A stretch of 9,184 nt of DNA, taken from Pseudomonadota bacterium (GTDB taxonomy: Bacteria; Pseudomonadota; Alphaproteobacteria; Azospirillales; Azospirillaceae). Positions 1-7,000 of this stretch are shown in pieces. The stretch spans positions 1-9,184 of the forward strand of contig JAEYOB010000180.1 in the NCBI GenBank assembly GCA_023412175.1. The letters run 5' to 3'. The position numbers and the translations under genes were made by a program. How positions within the stretch are numbered: the stretch's first letter is position 1; each line of letters opens with the position of its first letter. A model generated the notes under the pieces. It saw only the letters and a list, made by a program, of their open reading frames with translations, was not told the DNA's origin and made no database searches.

Positions 1-2
1 TC

Positions 3-5
3 TAA
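3..5 (+). CDS. Possible stop codon of an upstream gene (outside the window)
   Basis: A TAA lies 21 nt before a strong + strand terminator hairpin, which is the usual spacing for the end of a gene. The two bases before it (TC) would fit a TTC-TAA ending, that is a C-terminal phenylalanine as in outer-membrane beta-barrel proteins. In Pseudomonas and other proteobacteria piuC lies next to a TonB-dependent siderophore receptor gene, so such a receptor is a plausible neighbour. Only the stop codon could be in view, so this is a guess from context. Confidence 0.2.
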   Translation, partial: 

Positions 6-26
6 CCGGTACCGTCTGATCCGTAT

Positions 27-69
27 GGCCGGGCCGTCCCCTGGGGCGGTCCGGCCGATTTTCGTTTTT
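27..69 (+). terminator. Rho-independent terminator of the upstream gene
   Basis: Bases 27-39 pair with 44-56 in a 13-bp GC-rich stem that includes two G-T pairs, closed by the tetraloop CCTG. A T-rich run broken by CG follows directly (59-69, TTTTCGTTTTT). This is a classic intrinsic terminator for transcription coming from the left. It ends only about 16 nt before the piuC start codon. piuC must therefore rely on read-through, or on a promoter that overlaps the terminator or lies further upstream. Confidence 0.8.
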
Positions 70-85
70 CGCGAGGGCTTCCCCG

Positions 86-772
86 TTGCTGTTGCAGATC
101 CCCGACATTCTCACCGCCGATGAGGTCGCGCATTGCCGGGCGGTGCTGGAGGCCTCGCCCTGGGTGGACGGCCGCGTCACGGCGGGCGATCAGGCAGCGC
201 AGATCAAGGCCAACCTGCAGATCCCCGAGGACAGCGAAACGGCCCGCGAGTTGGGTGTCGTCATTCTGAGGGCCCTGGCGCGCAGCCCGGCCTTCAATTC
301 GGCGGTGCTGCCGCTGCGCGTGCTGCCGCCGATGTTCAACCGCTATGACCGGGACATGACCTACGGCTACCATGTCGACAACAGCATCCGCACCATTCCG
401 GGCTCCGGCGGCATGCGCATGCGGGCCGACGTCTCGACCACCATTTTCCTCAACAATCCCGATGACTATGACGGCGGCGATCTGGTCGTCGAGGACACCT
501 ACGGCACGAAGGCGGTCAAGCTGCCGGCCGGGCACGCGGTTGTCTATCCCTCCAGCAGCCTGCATCAGGTCAGCCCGGTGACGCGCGGCACCCGTTGGGC
601 GTCGTTCTTCTTCACCCAATCCCTCGTCAAGGATGATGGATTGCGGGCCATGCTCTATGATCTGGACGTGGCGATCATCGACCTGCGCCACGAGTTGGGC
701 GACAAGAACCACGCCGTCCTGTCCCTGGTGAACCACTACCACAACCTTCTTCGCCGCTGGGCGGAAGTGTGA
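86..772 (+). CDS. piuC: PiuC/YbiX-type Fe(II)/2-oxoglutarate-dependent dioxygenase (PKHD-type hydroxylase)
   Basis: This cytoplasmic non-heme iron dioxygenase of 228 aa has the usual length of the PiuC/YbiX family. That family is tied to iron and catecholate-siderophore uptake, but its substrate is not settled. The sequence reads like E. coli YbiX along its whole length, including WVDGRVTAG near residue 26, the FNRY motif at 84-87, YDGGDLVVEDTYG at 128-140, LPAGHAVVYPSSSLH at 146-160 and the C-terminal LVNHYHNLLRRW. The Fe(II) triad is His96-x-Asp98 and His160. Arg170, ten residues after His160, is the expected 2-oxoglutarate binder. The TTG at 86 is chosen because it aligns with the family N-terminus (MLLQIPDIL against MMYHIPGVL) and GAGGG lies 8 nt upstream. 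A second in-frame TTG at 92 would remove only two residues. The gene overlaps the next by 4 nt. The family call is firm; the TTG start is somewhat less so. Confidence 0.93.
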   Translation: MLLQIPDILTADEVAHCRAVLEASPWVDGRVTAGDQAAQIKANLQIPEDSETARELGVVILRALARSPAFNSAVLPLRVLPPMFNRYDRDMTYGYHVDNSIRTIPGSGGMRMRADVSTTIFLNNPDDYDGGDLVVEDTYGTKAVKLPAGHAVVYPSSSLHQVSPVTRGTRWASFFFTQSLVKDDGLRAMLYDLDVAIIDLRHELGDKNHAVLSLVNHYHNLLRRWAEV

Positions 773-1503
773 CGGCCGACGGTGGGGGTGCTCCGCCCCC
801 GGCCGGCGGCGGGAACGGGCCGGGCCTCATCGACGTGCAACTGGCGCTCGGGCAGCTCTGTCTCGACCGGGGCGGCCCCGAGCAGGCGCAGGCGATCGAA
901 TGGTTCCGCATCGCCGCGCGCAGCGGCGATGCCCGCGCGATCAACATGCTGGGGCGCTGCTACGAGCGGGGCTGGGGGGTCACGGCCGACCCGCGCGAGG
1001 CGGCAGCCTATTACCTGAAAGCCGCGGATCGGGGCGACGTCTGGGCCCTGTTCAATCTGGGCGATCTGTATTGCCGCGGCGAGGGCGTTCCGGCCGACGA
1101 CGAAGCGGCCTATCGGCTGTACGCGGCGGCGGCCAGGAAAGGCCATGTGAAGGCGCTCAACATGCTTGGGCTTTTCCACGAAGGCGGGCGGGCCGTGCCG
1201 GCGGACGGCGCCGCGGCGCGGGCCTTCTTCAAGGCAGCCGCGGAAGGCGGCGATTGCTGGGGCCAGTTCAACCACGCCCGGATGCTGATCCTCGACGGGG
1301 CTCTCGACCAGGCCGTGCCGTGGTTCCGGCAGGCGCTCGATACCGGCTTCCCGGACTTCTTCCGCAGCATGGCTGCCGTCCTCGCGGAACATCCCGACCC
1401 GAAACTACAGGCATTGGCCCGGCAGGCCTCGGCGCTGGCCCGGCAAGGGCGAACACCCGCACCGTCCAGTGCTGGCGATCGGGACCCCGCTCCCCTGGAG
1501 TGA
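769..1503 (+). CDS. Sel1-like repeat (TPR-related) protein
   Basis: This 244-aa protein is a solenoid of Sel1-like repeats. The units begin around residues 23, 55, 91, 127 and 163. Each carries the A-x-x-x-L-G-x-x-Y/F-x-x-G-x-G-V pattern followed by A-x-x-x-x-x-A-A-x-x-G; clear examples are INMLGRCYERGWGV (57-71), LFNLGDLYCRGEGV (94-107) and ALNMLGLFHEGG (129-140). The last unit is degenerate and the tail (about 226-244) is low-complexity. The N-terminal 20 residues are Gly/Pro-rich. There is no signal peptide or membrane segment, so it is probably a cytoplasmic protein-protein interaction scaffold. The GTG start sits in a GTGA overlap with the piuC stop, which implies translational coupling. 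From memory, a Sel1/TPR gene also follows piuC in Pseudomonas. The partner and function are unknown; PiuC is the obvious candidate. The repeat family is clear, but the exact start could be the in-frame GTG at 835. Confidence 0.87.
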   Translation: MTADGGGAPPPAGGGNGPGLIDVQLALGQLCLDRGGPEQAQAIEWFRIAARSGDARAINMLGRCYERGWGVTADPREAAAYYLKAADRGDVWALFNLGDLYCRGEGVPADDEAAYRLYAAAARKGHVKALNMLGLFHEGGRAVPADGAAARAFFKAAAEGGDCWGQFNHARMLILDGALDQAVPWFRQALDTGFPDFFRSMAAVLAEHPDPKLQALARQASALARQGRTPAPSSAGDRDPAPLE

Positions 1504-1782
1504 GCAGGACCGGCCGGCGCGGATTCCCGCACATCCGGCAACGGCACATCGCGAGATCGTCGGCGATCTTCTGGACCGTCGCCCACGGCTGAACGCGCTT
1601 CACCCGGGCGATCCGTGCGCGCGGCCGCGGGCCGAGGCGTTCCTGCGCTACCATCGCCGCCGCGGCCTACCCCGCCCTGTAGAGGCCGAGGCGCTCTGCT
1701 CCCCAAGACCGGACCCCACGTGCACCGCCGGAGCGGGCGATTCCCGTTCCTATACGAGCGAGCGGCTTGCATGCGTGCCGTA
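1504..1782. other. Non-coding stretch between the piuC unit and the heme operon
   Basis: No convincing gene is seen here. The reading frames that cross it on both strands have no family resemblance I can name and run antisense into the Sel1 gene or into the promoter. The best candidate for a decayed gene is on the - strand, reading from the ATG at 1654 down to about 1500. It has GC-ending codons over roughly its first 50 codons and a Cys-x-Cys-x2-Cys cluster (bases 1529-1546), after which codon quality falls off. A short perfect hairpin (1554-1559 with 1564-1569) has no T-tract and is not called a terminator. Confidence 0.5.
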
Positions 1783-1811
1783 TTGACACGACCTCGATCG
1801 GCGGTTTAGAT
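1783..1811 (+). promoter_or_regulatory. Sigma-70-type promoter of the hemP operon
   Basis: A perfect -35 box TTGACA (1783-1788) is followed after 17 bp by TTAGAT (1806-1811), a weak but acceptable -10 box. The expected transcription start is near 1818, leaving a leader of about 30 nt before the hemP ATG. The Fur-like box starts right at the end of the -10 element and covers the expected start. A repressor bound there would block RNA polymerase. Confidence 0.6.
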
Positions 1812-1830
1812 GCGAATGATTATTAATTGC
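1811..1830 (+). promoter_or_regulatory. Fur-like iron box overlapping the transcription start
   Basis: TGCGAATGATTATTA (1811-1825) matches the 7-1-7 Fur consensus TGATAAT-n-ATTATCA at 11 of 14 fixed positions. The site is an AT-rich island in very GC-rich DNA, placed over the predicted transcription start of hemP. This is the classic place for iron-dependent repression. The TTTAGA just upstream (1805-1810) resembles one half of the Irr control element of other alphaproteobacteria, so Irr cannot be excluded as a second or alternative regulator. Confidence 0.65.
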
Positions 1831-1849
1831 GCAAAATGGCACGCACGCC

Positions 1850-2050
1850 ATGCCCACCGACGAAGAAGACAGGGAGGACGCGCTGCCGGGACTCGAACCG
1901 ACCAACCCGCCAAACCCACCAGCCCCGGCGCCCGAGATCATCGAGGCGTCCCAACTCCTGCGCGGCGCGAACGAGGTCATCATCCGTCACGCCGGCCAGA
2001 CCTACCGCCTGCGGGTCACGCGGGCCAACAAGCTGCTTCTCATCAAGTGA
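1850..2050 (+). CDS. hemP: Hemin uptake protein HemP/HmuP
   Basis: This 66-aa protein belongs to the HemP/HmuP family. It has an acidic, proline-rich N-terminal third (residues 4-28) and then the conserved family core at about 31-66. The core has the pattern I-x-S-x-x-L-L-R-G-A-N-E-V-I-I-x-H-x-G-Q-x-Y-R-L-R-V-T-R-x-N-K-L-L-L-I-K, which gives the typical ending. Members are encoded just upstream of heme receptor genes in proteobacteria. In Bradyrhizobium HmuP is reported to act as a coactivator of heme-uptake gene transcription, so this is probably a regulator and not a transporter part. The ATG at 1850 is the only sensible start, because an in-frame TGA lies at 1817. No good Shine-Dalgarno sequence precedes it. 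It is the first gene of the operon, 81 nt ahead of the receptor gene. Confidence 0.88.
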   Translation: MPTDEEDREDALPGLEPTNPPNPPAPAPEIIEASQLLRGANEVIIRHAGQTYRLRVTRANKLLLIK

Positions 2051-2065
2051 TACTCCGCCCGGCAT

Positions 2066-2105
2066 AGCCAGCCAGCGATCGTCGCGAGCCAGCCAAGCCA
2101 TCGTC
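2066..2105 (+). repeat. Imperfect direct repeat upstream of the receptor gene
   Basis: Two copies with the shared pattern AGCCAGCCA-(A)GC-x-ATCGTC lie at 2066-2083 and 2087-2105. They differ by one inserted base and one substitution, with a start-to-start period of 21 bp (two helical turns). They fill the gap between hemP and the receptor gene. The repeat could be a regulator site or a simple sequence accident; no function is shown. Confidence 0.5.
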
Positions 2106-2131
2106 CAACGCCTACGCCATGGACCTGACTC

Positions 2132-4060
2132 ATGCTCGCTCCACGCTATCTTTCGCATCTTGCGCCCTTGCCCTTCGTTCTCCTGCTCGCCGCGCCGGCC
2201 GCGGCCCAGGAGACGAGCGTCATGCTCGATCCCGTTTCCGTCACCGCCACCCGCACCGAGCACTCCGCCAGCGAGGCACCGGCGTCCGTCACCGTCATCC
2301 CGTCGCAGGAGATCGAGGCCAAGGGCGCCACCGACCTGCAGGAGGCGGTGCGCGCCACGCCGGGCATCAGCCTGCTCGGCCAGCAGGTCGGGGGGCGGAA
2401 GACCTTCTCCATCCGCGGCACCGACAACCGCCACACGCTGGTCCTCATCGACGGCCGCAGGGTGTCCGCCACCGACGACGTGGTCGGCCACTCGGACTAC
2501 CAGTACGGCTGGATCCCGATGAACCAGGTGGAGCGCATCGAGGTGGTGCGCGGTCCGATGTCGGCGCTCTACGGCTCGGAGGCGATGGGCGGCGTCGTCA
2601 ACATCATCACCAAGAAGGCCGGCAAGACCTGGAGCGGCCAGGGCACCGTGCGCGGTGACGTGAACTTCGACAAGGGCGGCGACGGCCGGCAGTTCGCCGT
2701 GTCCGCCGGAGGGCCGCTGGGCGACAAGTTCAGCCTGGGCTTCTCGGCCGAGGACTTCCGCGAGGCCGCCGTGCCGCTGAAGGAAAATCCCTTCCTGACC
2801 GAACTGGAAGGGCGGCACCGGCGGGGCGGCACGGTGGACCTCGCCTTCCGCCCGTTCGAAGGCCACGAGATTTTCGCGAACCTGCTGGAAAGCCGGGAGG
2901 AACGCTGGCGCGGCAACCAGGAATCCTCCGGCCGCCGGCGCTACTTCACCGATACATACGAACTAAAGCGCAGCCAGCAGTCGGTCGGCTACCGGGGCGA
3001 GTTCGGCTCGGTGCGGCCGGAGATCCGCTACACCCAGATGGAGTTCGACGTCACCAACCACCGGACCCTCGGTGTCGCGCCGACCCGGCCGCAGAACCTG
3101 AAGGACCGGATCCTGGACGGCAACGTGGCGTTCCCGCTCGGCGAAAGCCACCTGTTCACGGCGGGCGGCGAGCACCGGACGGAGACCCTGCGCAACGCCG
3201 GGCTGCGCGGCGGCAAGGACAGCGCCACCCACAAGGCGCTCTACCTCCAGGACGAGATTTCGCTGACCGATACCCTGTCGCTGACGCTCGGCGGGCGCAG
3301 CGACACGCACGAGATCTTCGGCACCGAACTGAGCCCGCGCGCCTACGTGGTGTGGAAGGCCACGCCGTCCCTGATCGTCAAGGGCGGCTACGGCGAGGCG
3401 TTCCGGGCGCCGACGCTGAAGCAGATCTCCCCCAACTACGTGGGGTCCGAGGGACCGCACAGCTTCCTCGGCAACGCCGACGTCCGGCCGGAGACGAGCC
3501 GGTCCTGGGAGATCGGCGTCGACTGGAGCGGACAGGGGCGCGCGCTGGCGGCCAGCCTGTTCCGCAACGACATCGACGACCTGATCGACACCCGCCTGAT
3601 CGCCACGCAGGGCACCCGGCGCACCTACATCTACGACAACATCTCGCACGCCCGCATCGACGGCTTCGAGGCGTCGGGGCGCCAGGACCTCGGGGGCGGC
3701 TTCACGCTGACCGCCAACTACCTGTACCTGTACGCCACCAACCGCGACACCGGAGCAGAGCTGGAGGGCAGGCCGCGGCACAGCGGGAACGCCGGGCTGG
3801 AATGGGCAAGCGGCCCCTGGCAGACCCGGCTGGCCGCCGAGTACATCGGCCGCCAGTACCTGGCCACCACCACCGGAACGGAACGGGCCCCGTCCTACAC
3901 GCTGTGGCACCTGACCGGCAGCTACCGGATCAACGACAACCTCAGCCTGCGGGCCGGGTTGAACAACATCGGCGATGTGCGTCTGGCCGAGAAGTCCCCG
4001 CTGTTCGGTTACGCCGAGCAGGGGCGGACAGTTTACGTCTCCATGAACGCGTCCTTCTGA
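2132..4060 (+). CDS. TonB-dependent outer-membrane receptor, probably for heme (HmuR-like)
   Basis: This is a complete 642-aa TonB-dependent receptor. Residues 1-25 are a signal peptide (hydrophobic PFVLLLAAPAAA, probable cleavage before Gln26). DPVSVTA (33-39) is the TonB box. The plug domain (about 45-162) carries SIRGTDNRHTLVLIDGRR, WIPMNQVERIEVVRGPMSALYGSEAMGG and VVNIIT. The 22-strand barrel follows and ends in the usual C-terminal phenylalanine. The FRAP motif (424-427) is followed by His443 and then GNADVRPE (447-454) in place of the NPNL box; a histidine between these two motifs is a feature of heme receptors. Plug and barrel also resemble CirA and BtuB, so substrate assignment leans on the hemP gene upstream and the CobN/HmuS-like gene downstream. 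The ATG at 2132 is preceded by a weak GGAC, and its signal peptide supports it. The TGA lies 11 nt before the chelatase-like gene. The receptor class is certain; heme as substrate is likely. Confidence 0.92.
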   Translation: MLAPRYLSHLAPLPFVLLLAAPAAAQETSVMLDPVSVTATRTEHSASEAPASVTVIPSQEIEAKGATDLQEAVRATPGISLLGQQVGGRKTFSIRGTDNRHTLVLIDGRRVSATDDVVGHSDYQYGWIPMNQVERIEVVRGPMSALYGSEAMGGVVNIITKKAGKTWSGQGTVRGDVNFDKGGDGRQFAVSAGGPLGDKFSLGFSAEDFREAAVPLKENPFLTELEGRHRRGGTVDLAFRPFEGHEIFANLLESREERWRGNQESSGRRRYFTDTYELKRSQQSVGYRGEFGSVRPEIRYTQMEFDVTNHRTLGVAPTRPQNLKDRILDGNVAFPLGESHLFTAGGEHRTETLRNAGLRGGKDSATHKALYLQDEISLTDTLSLTLGGRSDTHEIFGTELSPRAYVVWKATPSLIVKGGYGEAFRAPTLKQISPNYVGSEGPHSFLGNADVRPETSRSWEIGVDWSGQGRALAASLFRNDIDDLIDTRLIATQGTRRTYIYDNISHARIDGFEASGRQDLGGGFTLTANYLYLYATNRDTGAELEGRPRHSGNAGLEWASGPWQTRLAAEYIGRQYLATTTGTERAPSYTLWHLTGSYRINDNLSLRAGLNNIGDVRLAEKSPLFGYAEQGRTVYVSMNASF

Positions 4061-4071
4061 CGGAACCCGCC

Positions 4072-7000
4072 ATGGCCGCCACTTCGACACGCCGTCTGCT
4101 CCTGCTCATGCTCACCGCGCTGCTGGCGTTCGCGTCGCCGGCGTGGGGCAAGAGCGTCCTGTTCCTCGCCGCTCAGCCGACCCAGCCCGGCAAATTCCAA
4201 CGGATCGAGCCGCTGGCGAAGGCCGCCGGCCTCGACATGGAATACCGGTTCGTGGAAACGCTGGAACCGGACTTCAAGGCGACGGACCTGTCCCGCTACG
4301 ACCTTGTCGTCATCGACGCGCCCTACGGCGCGGCGATGGACAAGGCACGGGCGAGGCTCGGTCCGATCATGAAGGACGTCACCGCCCCCTGGGTCTGGTT
4401 CCAGTCCAGGGGCGTGGAGCGGAACGGCGTGCCGGAGGAGGTCGCCAGCCACCTGCGCGTCTATTACAGCAACGGGGGGCGTGCGAACTTCGCCGCCTTC
4501 CTCTGCCAGATCGACCGCCGGTTGTTCGGGACGGACAAGCCGGAATGCCCGGCGCCGCAGGTGTTCCCGGATTCCGGCATCTACCACCCCGACTACGCCG
4601 GGCGGGTGTTCCCCGACCTGAAATCCTTCCTGGCATGGAAGGGCGTCGATCCGGCGAAGCGGCCGCCGGTGGTGGCGCTGCTCTTCCACCAAGCGTATCT
4701 CGGCGCCGAGCTGACCGGCTTCATGGACGACACGGTGCGGCGCATCGAGGCGGCCGGCGGCGTCGCCCTGCCGCTCTACGTACCGGCCATGGCCAACGGC
4801 GAGATAGAGCGGATGACCGGCATCGACGGCGAGCGGGTCGCCGACGTGCTCATCAACACGCAGATCGTCCTCAAGGCCGAGGGCCGCAAGGCGGAGTTCG
4901 AGCGGCTGGGCATTCCCGTCACCCAGGCCATGCCCTACCGCAAGGGCGAACAGGCCGACTGGGAGCAGGATCCCGTCGGCGTGTCGCTCCTCGACATTCC
5001 CTTCTATCTGGCGCAGCCGGAATACGCCGGCGTGGTCGATCCGATCATGGCCGCCTACACGCGCAAGGCCGACGGCGACATCGTCGCCATCGACCACCAG
5101 CTCCAGTCCGTGGTGGACAAGGCGATGGCGCTGATCCGTCTCAAGCGCCTGCCCAACGCCGAGAAGAAGGCAGCAATCTTCTTCTGGAACTACCCGCCGG
5201 GCGAAAAGAACCTCGGCGCCTCCTTCCTCAACCTGCCGCGGAGCTTCGAGAGCACGCTGGCGGCGATGCACGCGCACGGATACGCCGTCGAGACGCGCGA
5301 CGAGGCCGCCCTGGTGGACTCGCTGACCGCCCTGCTGACCCCGTACTACCGCAGCGGCGAGGTGAAGGCGCTGCTGGACAGGGGGCTGGCCGAGGCGTTC
5401 CCGATCAGCCGCTACCGCGCGTGGTTCGACACTTTGCCGGAGCCGGTGCGGGCCGCGGTGAACGGGCGCTTCGGCGACCCGTCGGCGTCGGCCATGGCAG
5501 CGGAGGTGAACGGCGAGCGCGTCTTCGTCGTGCCGCGGCTGGCGCTCGGCAACGTGGTGATCCTGCCGCAGCCGCCGCGCGGCGAGGCCGCCGACGACCG
5601 CGAGAAGGCGCTGTACCACAACACCAAGGAGCCGCCCTCGCACTTCTACCTCGCGGCCTATCTCTGGGCGCGCGAGCAGTTCGGCGCGCACGCGCTGGTG
5701 CACTACGGCACCCACGGCACCGAGGAATGGCAGCCGGGCAAGGAGCGTGGACTGTCGGTGTTCGACTACCCCTACCTCGTGCTGGGCAGCACGCCGGTCC
5801 TCTACCCCTACATCGTCGACAACATCGGCGAGGCGCTCCAGACCAAGCGGCGCGGCCGGGCCGTGACGATCTCGCACTCCACGCCGTCCTTCGCCCCGGC
5901 GGGGCTGCACGGCGACATCAACCGGCTGCACGACCTGCTGCACGGCTGGCTCGGCATGGAGGAAGGCGAGGTCAAGGCCAAGACCGCGCAGGACATGCGC
6001 ACCCTGGTGTCCGAACTCAACCTGGACAAGGACATGGGCTGGGAGCCCGCGGCCATCGACCGCAACCTCAAGGGCTTCGCCGACGCGCTGCACATCCATC
6101 TGCACGATCTGGCGCTGCAGCAGCAGCCGCTCGGGCTGGCGACCTTCGGGCAGCCGGCCGAGGCGGACCTGCGGCTGTTCACCGTCATGCAGATGCTGGG
6201 CAAGCCGCTGCTGGCCGCGCTGATGCCCGACGATCCCGAGGAGATGATCGTCACCGACTACACCAAGCTGCGGGAAACCCCCGCCTGGACGCTCCTCGAC
6301 CGCCACATCCGCAACGGCGAGCCCTACACCGGCGATCCGGCGGTGGCGGAGTTGCTGGAGAAAGGCAGAGGTTTCTGGACAGCACTGGCCGGCAGCCAGG
6401 AGAACGACAGCCTGCTGGCCGGATTGGAGGGGCGGCACGTGCCGACCTCCTACGGCGGCGACCCGATCAAGAACCCCGACAGCCTGCCCACCGGGCGCAA
6501 CCTCTACGGCTTCGACCCGTCGCGCGTGCCGACCAAGCAGGCCTGGGAGGCCGGGCGCGAGGCCGCCGAAAAGCTCATCGAGCAGCACCGGCAGACGCAC
6601 GGCCGCTACCCGGAGAAGCTCGCCTTCTCGCTGTGGTCGGTCGAGACCATGCGCCACTTCGGCATGCTGGAGGCGCAGGCGCTGGCAGTCATGGGCTTCC
6701 GGCCGACCTGGGACTCCGGCGGGCGTATCACCGGCGTCGAGCCGATCCCGGCCGCCGAGCTGAAGCGTCCGCGGGTGGACGCGGTGATCTCGGCCACCGG
6801 CCTGTACCGCGACCATTTCCCCAACGTGATGAAGGTGCTTGCGGACGCCGCCCGGCAGGCCGGCGAGCTGGACGAGCCCGGCAACGCCGTGGCCGCCAAC
6901 ACCCGCGCCATCGAGACGGCGCTGCTCGGGCAGGGCGTGCCGGCGGCCGACGCCAAACGGCTGGCGCGGACCCGCATCTTCTCGTCGGAATCCGGCGCCT

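Noticed and set aside
2..742. A 246-codon - strand frame opposite piuC
   Set aside because: It has shadow composition, and the + strand frame matches the PiuC family end to end.
1554..1570. A perfect 6-bp hairpin (AGATCG-TCGG-CGATCT) after the Sel1 gene as its terminator
   Set aside because: The stem is short, no T-tract follows, and it lies 50 nt past the stop codon.
1469..1786. A 105-codon + strand frame between the Sel1 gene and the promoter
   Set aside because: It starts inside the Sel1 gene, runs into the -35 box, and shows no domain or credible ribosome binding site.
1888..1899. GGGACTCGAACC, resembling a tRNA T-arm on the - strand
   Set aside because: It is within the hemP coding sequence, with no acceptor or anticodon stems around it. 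It is a chance match.
3352..4071. In-frame upstream extension of the CobN-like gene by 240 codons
   Set aside because: It lies wholly inside the receptor gene, has the Arg/Pro-rich look of a shifted frame, and would bury the clear signal peptide that starts at the ATG at 4072.
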